Below, piece after piece: positions 1-12,499 of a stretch of 12,499 nt of DNA. Origin of the DNA: an uncultured bacterium (GTDB lineage Bacteria > Verrucomicrobiota > Kiritimatiellia > RFP12 > UBA1067); assembly GCA_902779075.1 (NCBI GenBank), contig CACZAK010000125.1, forward strand, positions 14,178 through 26,676, written 5' to 3'. The translations under genes were made by a program, and so were the position numbers. The notes beneath the pieces were generated by a model. That model saw only the letters and a list, made by a program, of their open reading frames with translations, was not told the origin of the DNA and searched no databases. How positions within the stretch are numbered: position 1 is the stretch's first letter; every line of letters begins with the position of its first letter.

Positions 1-1
1 C

Positions 2-1264
2 ACGACGACGACCTGGGAGCGGAACTCGGCTTTCGCCGACACAAACGCGCCGACGGCGCAGTTGAGGCGCAAGTACGGCATCACGGCGCGGCTCCACTGT
101 GTGTCTTCTGAACTTGCGCAGAAGTACCCCGACCGCTTTGGCCCCGGCAAGGAAGGACTCAAGGCCTTCACGAACGCTGTTCCGGAGCAGATTGCCTTCA
201 TCGAGAAGGAGGCCTATCTCGCGGGCCTCGGCGCCGCGCCGGACGACAACTGGTGGGCGCTCTGGAACGAGGAGGACGGACAGCTGCCGACGCTCAGAAA
301 TGCGAAGAGCTCGGAGGCGCGGCATGCGGCCTGCGAGAGCTGGTTCGAGTACCAGTACGCCTGTTGGAAAGGACTTAAGAAAGCGTTTGACGAGCGGGGG
401 CTGAAGCTCATGTACGCGCCGACGCACGGCTCGTGCAACTACATCAACACCGAGCGCCGCGAGATGATCGACTTCTTCATGGAAGTCGCGGCGAAGCGGG
501 GCTTCCACTACGACTTCATCGCCGTCCATACCTACTGGGGGCTCGACAAGTCGTTTATGGGCTACTCCGACCGCGACGAAGACGCCGCGCTTCTCCTTAG
601 CCGGATGGCGCACTACGGCTATCCCGAGACGACGCCTGTCATGTTCTCCGAGGGCTTCAATTTCCTGCCGTTCACGATTCAGCGCTGGTATGCCGAGGGC
701 AGCGCCGACAACTACAACAACGGCGTAGGCGTCTCGCTTGACCTCGGCTGGCGCGAGTTCCTACAGGCCGGCGCAATGGCGCGACTTTACATCATGGATC
801 TCAAGTACTGGCCACGCGTCATGACGAGCCACACCTGGCAACACCGTCTTGTCGCCGATGCGCAGATGTCGCCTTTTATGTGGAATATGGTGCCGAATAC
901 GCTCGGCCATCTTCTGCCGTCGCCCAAGTTCGTCGGCGACGTGAAGCGCGATGGCTGGCGGGCGTATGTCTTCCGCCAGGGCGACCACGCAGTTGCGGCG
1001 GTGTGGACAAACGAGCGCCAGGCGGAACTCGGACGGAAGAAGGGGAGAATGCTTAAGCTCGCGCTTCCGAAAGACGTTCGCTTTGTTGACTTGATGGGCA
1101 ACCGTAGATCAGGTGTCAGTGATCAGGTGTCAGGTGTCAGTACTGACCCCTGTCCACTGACTACTGACCACTTGTTCCCAATCCCCCTCACCCCCGCGCC
1201 GCTCTTTATCGTCTCGCGCGACGCGGAAGGACTTGTAAAGGCGTTTGAAAATGCGGAACAGTGA
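2..1264 (+). CDS. Clan GH-A-like glycoside hydrolase, C-terminal part (5' end beyond window)
   Basis: The frame is open from base 2 with no start needed. The TTG at 62 lies inside sequence that aligns with the paralogous gene at 7334, so this is the 3' end (420 codons) of a longer gene. The visible protein looks like a retaining (beta/alpha)8 glycosidase of clan GH-A. WALWNEED supplies a candidate acid/base Glu (E90, counted from base 2), and MFSEGFN supplies a candidate nucleophile (E217), 127 residues later. About 99 C-terminal residues after GWRA form a probable beta-sandwich tail beginning YVFRQGDHAVAAVW. Close similarity to the last 350 residues of the 7334 gene suggests that the missing part may also carry a GH106 module, but this cannot be seen. 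A heptamer repeat array (1105-1169) is inserted near the C-terminus. Substrate is unknown; GH39-, GH5- or GH30-like assignments are all possible. The next gene follows after 22 bp. Confidence 0.8.
   Translation, partial: TTTTWERNSAFADTNAPTAQLRRKYGITARLHCVSSELAQKYPDRFGPGKEGLKAFTNAVPEQIAFIEKEAYLAGLGAAPDDNWWALWNEEDGQLPTLRNAKSSEARHAACESWFEYQYACWKGLKKAFDERGLKLMYAPTHGSCNYINTERREMIDFFMEVAAKRGFHYDFIAVHTYWGLDKSFMGYSDRDEDAALLLSRMAHYGYPETTPVMFSEGFNFLPFTIQRWYAEGSADNYNNGVGVSLDLGWREFLQAGAMARLYIMDLKYWPRVMTSHTWQHRLVADAQMSPFMWNMVPNTLGHLLPSPKFVGDVKRDGWRAYVFRQGDHAVAAVWTNERQAELGRKKGRMLKLALPKDVRFVDLMGNRRSGVSDQVSGVSTDPCPLTTDHLFPIPLTPAPLFIVSRDAEGLVKAFENAEQ
1105..1169. repeat. Converging heptamer arrays with central palindrome, inside a CDS
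   Basis: Left arm: five 7-bp units (1105-1139), three of them exactly GGTGTCA (1112, 1126, 1133) and two degenerate ending in ATCA. Right arm: 7-bp units ACTGACC, CCTGTCC, ACTGACT, ACTGACC (1142-1169), which resemble the inverse of the left units. At the junction, GTCAGTACTGAC (1136-1147) is a perfect 12-bp palindrome. The array is read in frame as a Ser/Val/Thr-rich stretch. The equivalent place in the paralog tail (12301-12357) holds unrelated sequence and is 36 bp shorter, so this looks like an insertion into a tolerant loop. Confidence 0.8.
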
Positions 1265-1286
1265 GTATGAAAGGAACAAAAGAAAT

Positions 1287-3410
1287 ATGAACGCGTCGCC
1301 GCAGTGGATATCCGGCGACAGTGCGGAGCCGGAGAAGCCCGCGCCGGCGCTCGTCAGGGAGTTCCACCTAGGAGGGAAGCCGACTAACGCCGTGTTCACC
1401 GTGGCGGTCGCCGGATGGTGCGAAGTGACGGTCAACGGCGAGAAAGCCGGACGCAATGTCCTCCAGCCCGTCACATGCCAGCCCGACAGGCGCAACTCGT
1501 CGCTGCGCTTCGACGTGACGGACTTGCTCAAGGCCGGGACCAACACGCTGGAGGTTCTTCTCGGCAACGGATGGCAGAACTCGTTTACGATCGATGCCTG
1601 GGGATTCCACGAGGCGCCTTGGCGGAGCAGCCCGAAGATTCGCGGCGAACTGACATGCGACGGCATGACGCTGTTCGCCACGGATGGTTCATGGACGGCA
1701 TACGATTCGCCGATTGTGTTCAACTCGTTGCGCAACGGCGAGAAGTACGACGCGCGGATGGAGGGATCGCGTGTCAACGAACGCCCGGCCAAGGTTGAAA
1801 AGTACGCGCCTTGGGGCGTCGTAAGCGCGGAGGACGCCGTGCCGTGTCGCGAGGGCGAAATCTTCGATCCGAAAACCGTCCTCAAGACGCCGTACGGCAA
1901 AGATGTCTATGACTTCGGCGCAAACATCGCAGGATGGTGCGAAATAGAGGTTGAGGGCGAGGCCGGCGCGAAGGTGATCATTGACTACGACGAGTCGGTG
2001 ACAAGTCGGAACACGCTGCTTGGATACGTCAAGACGTACACCAATGGTCGGGGCGAGAAACGTCCCGTGCAGCACGACGAATACACGCTTGCGGGAAGGT
2101 GCGGCGGCGAGCGGTGGCATCCGCGCTTCACCTACCACGGATTCCGCTATGCCATGGTGCGTCTTGAAGGCGACGTGCGCCTCAAATCCGTCAAGGCGCG
2201 TTTCGTCCATTCGGCGCTTGAGATGGCGGGATGCATCGAGACCTCCGACGCGACATTCTCCGCTCTGCAGTCCGCGACCATGCGCAGCTACCTTTCCAAC
2301 TTCGTCGGCATTCCGACGGACTGCCCGCACCGCGAGAAGCTCGGATGGACCGGCGACACGCACCTTGCGATGGAGACAGGACTGTGGAACTACGACGCGA
2401 AGGATTCGTATGTCCATTTCCTCCGCATGATGCTCGACGCGCAGCGTCCCAACGGCGCCGTTCCGTGCATCCTTCCCTGCACGCCGAAGTTCGGGTTCTT
2501 CTGGGGTAGCGGCCCCGCGTACGACGCGATATTGTTCGAGCTTCCGTGGCAGATCTACCGCTTCTACGGCGACGACGCACCGGCGCGCGAGGCGTATGAT
2601 GCGATGAAGCGCTATCTCGCTTACATGTCGGCGCAGGCCGACGAGGACGGACTCTATGCGTATGGTCTCGGCGACTGGAACAACTGGTATAAGGACATGC
2701 CAGGCACGCCCGTACGCCTGACGGATAGCGCCTACGTCTATCAGTTCAACCGCCGCCTGGCGTTCTGGGCGGATCGCTTCGGAGAAAAGGACTTCGCGGC
2801 GAAATGCACAGCGGCGGCGGAACGCATCAAGGCCGCCTTCAACAAGGCGTTCTACAAAGGGGACGGACTGTATGGCGAAGGGCGTCTTACGGAACTTGCC
2901 GCACCGCTCTTCTTCAAGGGACTTTGCGCGGACGGCGAGGAGGAGAAGGTCGCAAAGCGTCTTGCCGGGGCGGTGCGCGCGAACGCCCACGAGGCGCACT
3001 TCGGCATTCTGGGCGCGAAATGGGTTCCGCGTGTCTTGGCGGACTACGGCTACGCGGACGACGCGTTCAAGATGTACGTCCAGCCAGAGATGCCCGGCTG
3101 GGCGCACTGGTTGCAGTTCGGCGACGGCACGCTCCGCGAAGAGTGGGACGACTGGAACTCGCACAACCACATAATGTTTGGCGATCTTTCGGCGTGGGCA
3201 TACGAATACGCGGCAGGAATTGTTCCGCTTGAGCCTGGCTTTAAGAAAATCGCGTTCCGTCCGCATGTTCTCGAAGGCGTTGATTCCTTTGTTGCGACGC
3301 ACAAGACTCTGTTCGGCGAAATCAAGGCCGGTTGGCGCCGCGTAAATGGCAAGGTGGAATTCGTCTGCGAAGTTCCCAAGGAGATCAAAGTGCTGAGAGA
3401 AGATAAATAG
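1287..3410 (+). CDS. GH78 family alpha-L-rhamnosidase, apparently cytoplasmic
   Basis: Predicted inverting exo-alpha-L-rhamnosidase of 707 residues that releases terminal L-rhamnose. Order of domains: N-terminal beta-sandwich (about 16-165, with AVAGWCEVTVNGEKAG), a second beta domain (about 198-312, YDFGANIAGW), the (alpha/alpha)6 catalytic barrel (about 320-640), and a C-terminal beta domain opening LEPGFKKIAFRPH (about 646). The family motif DCPHREKLGWTGD gives the likely general acid E350. TLREEWDDW followed by SHNH gives the likely general base E618. The ATG at 1287 is preferred, with AAGGA (1271-1275) upstream. An earlier TTG (1245) would overlap the previous gene and has no better ribosome site. 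There is no signal peptide, and an in-frame TAA at 1236-1238 excludes a longer exported form. It probably acts on imported oligosaccharides made by the secreted neighbours. Family assignment is strong; substrate is inferred. Confidence 0.92.
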   Translation: MNASPQWISGDSAEPEKPAPALVREFHLGGKPTNAVFTVAVAGWCEVTVNGEKAGRNVLQPVTCQPDRRNSSLRFDVTDLLKAGTNTLEVLLGNGWQNSFTIDAWGFHEAPWRSSPKIRGELTCDGMTLFATDGSWTAYDSPIVFNSLRNGEKYDARMEGSRVNERPAKVEKYAPWGVVSAEDAVPCREGEIFDPKTVLKTPYGKDVYDFGANIAGWCEIEVEGEAGAKVIIDYDESVTSRNTLLGYVKTYTNGRGEKRPVQHDEYTLAGRCGGERWHPRFTYHGFRYAMVRLEGDVRLKSVKARFVHSALEMAGCIETSDATFSALQSATMRSYLSNFVGIPTDCPHREKLGWTGDTHLAMETGLWNYDAKDSYVHFLRMMLDAQRPNGAVPCILPCTPKFGFFWGSGPAYDAILFELPWQIYRFYGDDAPAREAYDAMKRYLAYMSAQADEDGLYAYGLGDWNNWYKDMPGTPVRLTDSAYVYQFNRRLAFWADRFGEKDFAAKCTAAAERIKAAFNKAFYKGDGLYGEGRLTELAAPLFFKGLCADGEEEKVAKRLAGAVRANAHEAHFGILGAKWVPRVLADYGYADDAFKMYVQPEMPGWAHWLQFGDGTLREEWDDWNSHNHIMFGDLSAWAYEYAAGIVPLEPGFKKIAFRPHVLEGVDSFVATHKTLFGEIKAGWRRVNGKVEFVCEVPKEIKVLREDK

Positions 3411-3420
3411 GGCAGTGTAG

Positions 3421-3426
3421 TATAAT
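3421..3426 (+). promoter_or_regulatory. Possible -10 box (TATAAT) ahead of the beta-helix gene
   Basis: A perfect TATAAT lies in the short AT-rich gap between the rhamnosidase stop and the next start, 29 bp before the ATG at 3456. No convincing -35 hexamer is seen 17 bp upstream (agaaga). The palindrome GTTATAAC follows at 3433-3440. It may be an internal promoter that separates the downstream genes from the upstream operon, but it may equally be chance in the only AT-rich stretch here. Confidence 0.25.
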
Positions 3427-3444
3427 ACATTTGTTATAACATAC

Positions 3445-3448
3445 AAGG
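3445..3448 (+). promoter_or_regulatory. Ribosome binding site deciding start at 3456
   Basis: AAGG sits 7 nt before the ATG at 3456. That spacing favours this start over the in-frame ATG at 3471, which would also give a good signal peptide. Confidence 0.5.
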
Positions 3449-3455
3449 CAATCTA

Positions 3456-5507
3456 ATGAATGCAGATGTAATGATTAAAAAACGGATAGTTGCAATCGCG
3501 GCAGCATCGCTGCTCACGATGGTGTCGGCGGCGGACGAAATCGCCGGGAAGTGTCGGCATGCATCCGTCGAGGCGGCGCGGGATGCGGCGCGGACTATGC
3601 CGAAGCCAGCCGTCGTGCGACTTGCGTCCGGCGTTCATCGCCTTGAAAAACCGCTTGTACTTACGCCGGAGGATTCGGGTGTCACGTATGTTGCAGATGG
3701 CGACGTCGTGATTTCCGGGTCGCGTCCAGTCACGGGCTGGCGTGTAGAGCCAGACGGTACGTGGTCTGCGCCCGTGCCGTGGGTCAAGCCAGACAGGGCC
3801 GACGGTTTTCGTTTGATGCGCGTTAACGGAGCTATGCGTCCGCGTGCGCGGCTTCCGAAGAAAGGGCATTTCACGGTTGTCAACGACGATCTTCCGCAGG
3901 GGGCGAGTTACAACGCGCCGCGTCCGTCGTTTTTCTACGACCCGAAGGAGTTAAATCCAGAATGGGCGAACTTGAAAGACGCAGAGATCGTCTGCTTCCA
4001 TTTCTGGACTGACACGCACCTGCGCGTCGCGTCTGTCGACGCCGTTTCGAACAAGGTGACCTTCGTCACGCCGGCAGGGAAGGCGTTCGACACCGGATGG
4101 TCGAACAACAAGGCGGGCGGGAATCGCGGCATCTATACGATTGAGAACCTTCCCGCCGCCATGACTGAGCCGGGCGAATGGTGGCTCGAATATGGCGCGG
4201 GAAGAGTCCACTACAGGCCAATGCTAGGCGAGACGCCGGAGACGGTCAAGGCGGAAGTGCCGTTCTGCCCCGTTCTCGTCTCACTGGAAGGAACGCCGGA
4301 GAAGGACGGCCGCTACGTAGAGGATGTGGTGTTTCGTGGCGTCCGCTTTGAACTTTCCCAGTTTGAGCTTCCGGCAAACGATGTCAACAACAGGCAGGGC
4401 TCGGCGACCGTATCTGCCGCCATCCGGCTCGTCGGCGCGCGGCGCTGCCGCTTCGAGGACTGCGCTTTCGCGGATATCGGCGGCTATGCGGTTGACATCC
4501 TCAAAGGTTCGCGCGAAAACGTCTTTTCGCGCTGCGCGATGACACGCCTCGGCGCTGGCGGCGTGCGGCTCGACGGCGGCCTTGCCGGATGTCCTGCGGT
4601 TGAACTGAACTCGGGCAATGTCATCGAAGACTGCGAAATCGGCCCCTACGGGCTTGACTTCCGTTCTGCCGTCGGCGTTCTTCTCAAGAACGCGGAGCGG
4701 ACGCGAATCGTTCACAACCACATCCACGACGGATACTACACTGGAGTTTCCGCAGGCTGGATTTGGGGCTACTATCCGAGCGTATGCCGCGAAAACGAGA
4801 TCAGCCACAACTACATCCATGACATCGGCAAGGGGCTCCTCTCCGACATGGGCGGCATCTACACGCTCGGTCCTTCGAGCGGCACGCGCATTGCGAACAA
4901 CCGCATTCACGGCGTCGACGCACGTGCCTACGGCGGTTGGGGCATCTACCAGGACGAGGGCTCCGCGGGAATCCTTGTCGAGAACAACGTAGTATACGAC
5001 ACGAAGTTTGCGCCGTACGACATCCACTACGCGAAGGAGATCACCGTGCGCAACAACATCTTTGCGTTCGGAAAGAAAGATCAGGTCACGCGAACTTGCC
5101 TTGAGCCGCACGTTTCGTGCGAACTGATGAACAACATCTTCTACTGGACAGAGGGGAATCTCTATTCGGGGAACTGGAACGATGCCGCGACTCCTTACGC
5201 CGTCCATAGAAAGGGAAACAACAAAAAGGCCAACGAGGAGGGGGCGACTGTGACGTTCGTGGCAGACAGAAACGTCTACTTCAATCCCGCTCTTTCCGTC
5301 GGTGATGTCAAGTTCGGCGGCGGGAGGAGTCTTGATGCCTGGCGCAAGATGGGCAAAGACATAAATTCTGTCTATGCCGATCCGCTCTTCAAGGACGCGG
5401 CGGGTCGCGACTTCCGCCTAAAGCCCGAATCGCCGGCATTCAAAACGGGTTTTGTCGATTTTAACCAGTCAGACATAGGACAACGGAAGAATGGAAATAG
5501 TCAATGA
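3456..5507 (+). CDS. Secreted right-handed beta-helix glycosidase, GH141-like
   Basis: The 683-residue protein has a Sec signal peptide (KKR then a hydrophobic AIAAASLL core, cleavage near VSA at 23-25). After it come HASVEAARDAA and the LASGVHRLEKPLVLTPEDSGVTY pattern of the first beta-helix coils, then VISGSRPVTGW. An inserted beta domain follows (about 85-280, with VNGAMRPRARLPKKG). A long parallel beta-helix then runs from about 290 to 600, with Asn-rich turns such as NHIHD, NYIHD, NNRIH and ENNVVYD. This organisation matches GH141, a family with characterised alpha-L-fucosidase activity on rhamnogalacturonan II and xylanase activity; a polysaccharide lyase is a less likely alternative. 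Acidic residues in GGIYTLG (about 462) and GIYQDEG (D500, E501) are plausible active-site candidates, by inference only. The gene overlaps the next by 4 bp (ATGA), implying translational coupling. Confidence 0.8.
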   Translation: MNADVMIKKRIVAIAAASLLTMVSAADEIAGKCRHASVEAARDAARTMPKPAVVRLASGVHRLEKPLVLTPEDSGVTYVADGDVVISGSRPVTGWRVEPDGTWSAPVPWVKPDRADGFRLMRVNGAMRPRARLPKKGHFTVVNDDLPQGASYNAPRPSFFYDPKELNPEWANLKDAEIVCFHFWTDTHLRVASVDAVSNKVTFVTPAGKAFDTGWSNNKAGGNRGIYTIENLPAAMTEPGEWWLEYGAGRVHYRPMLGETPETVKAEVPFCPVLVSLEGTPEKDGRYVEDVVFRGVRFELSQFELPANDVNNRQGSATVSAAIRLVGARRCRFEDCAFADIGGYAVDILKGSRENVFSRCAMTRLGAGGVRLDGGLAGCPAVELNSGNVIEDCEIGPYGLDFRSAVGVLLKNAERTRIVHNHIHDGYYTGVSAGWIWGYYPSVCRENEISHNYIHDIGKGLLSDMGGIYTLGPSSGTRIANNRIHGVDARAYGGWGIYQDEGSAGILVENNVVYDTKFAPYDIHYAKEITVRNNIFAFGKKDQVTRTCLEPHVSCELMNNIFYWTEGNLYSGNWNDAATPYAVHRKGNNKKANEEGATVTFVADRNVYFNPALSVGDVKFGGGRSLDAWRKMGKDINSVYADPLFKDAAGRDFRLKPESPAFKTGFVDFNQSDIGQRKNGNSQ

Positions 5508-7285
5508 AAACAGAGAAAAACTGCTGCAAGTCGGTGAAGTGGATGCTAATGCTGGTTTTGATTTCGTTAACTGCGTTCGCGTCCGCGGATCTGCCGCCGC
5601 TGCCTAAGCCAAAATGCCCAAATCCGTTGGAGTTGAAAATCAACGCTTCTTGCCGCATACCGTTCGAGAATCCGCTGCCGCGCATGAGGTGCGGCAACGT
5701 GAAGTGCGGCACCTACAACAACATGGAGCTGTCGCTCCCCGGCGTCCTCACCACGTCGGATGCGCGGCTCGGCATGTTTCTGCAGAAGATGCGCGAGACG
5801 GTCATGGCGAACCGCCGCCTCCTCTTCTTGGACGGCAAGGTGATCGTCTGCAACCACAACTGGATACGCGACCACGTACACCAGATGAAGGGGTGGAAGC
5901 ACTGGGAGTACGACCCGCTGTCGTTCCTCCAGTTCATCATAGACACGCAACGCGCCGACGGACAGTTCTTCGAGCTCGTCAAGCAGTTGGACGACTACCA
6001 CTGGACGTATGTCGGCCCGGAATCCTCACGTCTCTATCCAGAGGACAACGTGGCTCTCGTGCGTCTTGAGCTTGAAGCGGACATCGAGTATCTCGTCGTC
6101 GAGGGCGCGTGGCAGTATTACCGCATGACAGGCGACGACAAATGGCTTGCTTCCGTCCTGGCTTCGCTTGAGAAGGGCATCGACTACCAAACGAGCGATC
6201 CGATGCGCTGGGAGGAGTCCCTCGGTCTCTGCATCCGGCCCTACACCATCGACACGTGGGACTTTACGAACGATCCGGCGAGCGGAGGCGACCGACGCGT
6301 CGCCGGGAAGCCGCTCTGCGCGATGCACGGCGACAACACGGGCGTCTATCAGGCGATGAATCAGCTGTCGTGGTTCAACGATTGCCTTGGCAACGGTGCA
6401 AAGGCGGCGTCGTGGCGCAAACGTGCCGAGGCGCTGAAGGCAAGCATTATGAAGCACCTATGGAACGGAAGGTTCTTCGTTCACCAGCTGCCTGTGCTCG
6501 GCGCGAAGCCGATTGACGGAAACGAGGCAGGCCGCCTTTCGCTTTCCGACGCTTACGCGCTCAACCGAGGCATCCTCTCCGGCGACGAGTGTCGCGCCGT
6601 AATCGACGCTTTCATCGCGCGCGGCAAAACGGCAGGTACGTTCTCGGAGTTCTTTACGATCGACCCGGCCTACGAACCGTCTTTCAACAGGTATAAGCCG
6701 GGCGAGTACGTGAACGGCGCGATTTCGCCGTTCACCGCTGGTGAACTCGCAAAGGGGGCCTTCAGGAACGGACGCGAGAAATACGGCTGGGATGTCATTT
6801 CTCGATGGATCGACAAAGTTGAGAAGGACAAGGCGCTTTACTTCCTCTACAACCGCACGACGGGCGAATCCATTTCGGAGGAGGCCGGCCCAAGCGCATG
6901 GGGCGCGGCGGCGTTTCTTGACGCCATTGAAGAGGGGCTTGCCGGGATCGTCGATGCCGGGACGGGTTTCGACGTGATCGAGTTTTCTCCGCGCTGGTGC
7001 GTGACGTCCTACACGGAGCTCAGGTATGTGACTGGCTATGAACTGACGAAGAAGTACGTCGATGTCCGCTATGTGCAAACGGACGCGGGAATGCGCTACC
7101 ATCTGCGGAGTCCGGCGAAGAAGATCGTCGCGCACATTCTTCTTCCCGAGGGGAAGACGCCAAAATCGCTTTTCGTAAACGGCGAAGAAACGCAGTTCGA
7201 GATTTCTGCCGTTGGCGAATCGCGCTACCTGGACGCAACCGTGACGCCGAAAGACGGCGTCGCCGACTTTGAACTGCCGTTCTGA
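5504..7285 (+). CDS. Secreted six-hairpin (alpha/alpha) glycosidase-like protein, family unassigned
   Basis: The 593-residue protein has a clear signal peptide: Lys-rich start, hydrophobic WMLMLVLISL, cleavage after ASA at 26-28. The Cys pair at 7-8 precedes the hydrophobic core, so it is not a lipobox. The body looks like an (alpha/alpha)6 barrel as in GH15, GH63 or GH78. Notable motifs are NWIRDHVH (119-126), WEESLG (236-241, E237/E238), GDNTGVYQAMNQLSWF, YVNGAISPFTAGELAKGAF and SEEAGPSAWGAAAF (E459/E460). D123 and the Glu pairs are candidate catalytic acids, by inference. A C-terminal beta domain (from about 490, GTGFDVIEFSPRW) resembles the jelly-roll tail of GH78-type enzymes. I cannot place it in a numbered family. 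It is coupled by ATGA overlap to the GH141-like gene, suggesting action on the same substrate. No defects are seen. Confidence 0.7.
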   Translation: MKTEKNCCKSVKWMLMLVLISLTAFASADLPPLPKPKCPNPLELKINASCRIPFENPLPRMRCGNVKCGTYNNMELSLPGVLTTSDARLGMFLQKMRETVMANRRLLFLDGKVIVCNHNWIRDHVHQMKGWKHWEYDPLSFLQFIIDTQRADGQFFELVKQLDDYHWTYVGPESSRLYPEDNVALVRLELEADIEYLVVEGAWQYYRMTGDDKWLASVLASLEKGIDYQTSDPMRWEESLGLCIRPYTIDTWDFTNDPASGGDRRVAGKPLCAMHGDNTGVYQAMNQLSWFNDCLGNGAKAASWRKRAEALKASIMKHLWNGRFFVHQLPVLGAKPIDGNEAGRLSLSDAYALNRGILSGDECRAVIDAFIARGKTAGTFSEFFTIDPAYEPSFNRYKPGEYVNGAISPFTAGELAKGAFRNGREKYGWDVISRWIDKVEKDKALYFLYNRTTGESISEEAGPSAWGAAAFLDAIEEGLAGIVDAGTGFDVIEFSPRWCVTSYTELRYVTGYELTKKYVDVRYVQTDAGMRYHLRSPAKKIVAHILLPEGKTPKSLFVNGEETQFEISAVGESRYLDATVTPKDGVADFELPF

Positions 7286-7317
7286 ACGCTTGAAACCAGA
7301 GGAAAACCAACAGGATC

Positions 7318-7323
7318 GGAGGA
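7318..7323 (+). promoter_or_regulatory. Strong Shine-Dalgarno for the large fusion gene
   Basis: GGAGGA lies 10 nt before the ATG at 7334 and is the best ribosome site in the window. The preceding 48-bp gap shows no terminator hairpin, so the gene is probably transcribed with its upstream neighbours. Confidence 0.7.
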
Positions 7324-7333
7324 CATTATTAAC

Positions 7334-12235
<4,902 letters not shown>

Positions 12236-12441
12236 GCCGCAAGAAGGGGAAAGCGCTTAAGCTCGCGCTTCCGAAGGGCGTGCGCTTCGTCGACGTGATG
12301 GGCAACGGCCGCGCTGCGCCGACAGCAAACGCCGACGGCACGACGTTCGTTCCGCTTACCCCCGCGCCGCTTTTCATCGTCTCGCGCGACGCGGAAAGGA
12401 TTATGAAGGTATTTGAAAATGCTGGAGGCAAATTGAAATGA
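12236..12441 (+). pseudogene. Frameshifted C-terminal remnant of the giant fusion gene
   Basis: Just past the TAG at 12233, another frame (codons from 12238) reads RKKGKALKLALPKGVRFVD and later LTPAPLFIVSRDAER, ending FENAGGKLK with TGA at 12439. This matches the C-terminus of the paralog at 1031-1264. Relative to that paralog, exactly 64 bp (equivalent of 967-1030) are missing between GGCGGGCGTA and the GRKKG codons, which shifts the frame and makes the stop. The tail keeps coding character and a 4-bp overlap with the next gene, so it was the original 3' end. A sequencing or assembly error, possibly promoted by the paralogous copy, is an alternative. No start or ribosome site is seen for separate translation. 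Confidence 0.85.
12424..12428 (+). promoter_or_regulatory. Shine-Dalgarno for the gene starting at 12438
   Basis: GGAGG lies 9 nt before the ATG at 12438. It is embedded in the remnant tail of the preceding gene, an arrangement consistent with former translational coupling. Confidence 0.7.
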
Positions 12442-12499
12442 CAAAAAACACGTGTGACAAAATGCGGGCATTGACTGCCGCGATATTGGCGGCTTTTTC
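12438..12499 (+). CDS. Start of another exported protein (3' end beyond window)
   Basis: ATGA at 12438 overlaps the TGA of the preceding tail, as at 5504. The first 20 codons read MTKNTCDKMRALTAAILAAF: charged residues followed by a hydrophobic core, typical of a Sec signal peptide. A good ribosome site precedes it. The mature protein is outside the window, so its function is unknown; by context it is probably another carbohydrate-active enzyme. Confidence 0.75.
   Translation, partial: MTKNTCDKMRALTAAILAAF

Noticed and set aside
62..64. TTG as the real start of the first gene
   Set aside because: The frame stays open to base 2, and the upstream codons (TNAPTAQL) align with the interior of the paralog, so the gene begins outside the window.
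1689..3446. 585-codon open frame on the - strand
   Set aside because: Antisense to the GH78 gene, which carries clear family motifs; the antisense product has no recognisable domain.

Overview
The window is a dense, one-strand, GC-rich block of glycoside hydrolase genes from a bacterium that degrades plant or mucus glycans. All genes lie on the + strand, with gaps of at most 48 bp or 4-bp ATGA overlaps, and no intergenic stretch reaches 300 bp. Secreted giant carbohydrate-active enzymes, no SusC/SusD pair in view, and short tandem repeats (mostly 7-bp units) carried in frame inside genes suggest an uncultured Verrucomicrobiota/Kiritimatiellota-type anaerobe. That assignment is an inference, since no phylogenetic marker is present.

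Layout: (1) 2-1264, the 3' part of a gene cut by the window edge, encoding a clan GH-A-like catalytic domain and a C-terminal beta domain. (2) 1287-3410, a GH78-type alpha-L-rhamnosidase without a signal peptide. (3) 3456-5507, a secreted right-handed beta-helix enzyme resembling GH141. (4) 5504-7285, a secreted six-hairpin (alpha/alpha) glycosidase-like protein of unassigned family, overlapping gene 3 by 4 bp. (5) 7334-12235, a 1633-residue secreted fusion: GH106-like alpha-L-rhamnosidase, an unknown domain, a CBM4/9-like lectin domain, an Ig-like domain and a second GH-A-like catalytic domain paralogous to gene 1. (6) 12236-12441, the frameshifted remainder of gene 5. (7) 12438-12499, the first 20 codons of another exported protein.

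Two rhamnosidase families (GH78, GH106) beside a GH141-like protein point to a rhamnose-rich substrate such as rhamnogalacturonan (RG-I or RG-II) or another rhamnosylated glycan. Genes 3, 4, 5 and 7 look exported. GH78 appears cytoplasmic and may finish imported oligosaccharides.

The most unusual points are these. The end of gene 5 has lost 64 bp relative to gene 1, which creates a TAG stop and leaves a readable out-of-frame tail. The two paralogous GH-A domains flank the three middle genes and become much more alike toward their 3' ends. Several short tandem or palindromic repeat arrays are inserted in frame within genes 1 and 5, and gene 5's tail provides an apparently empty site for the array in gene 1.
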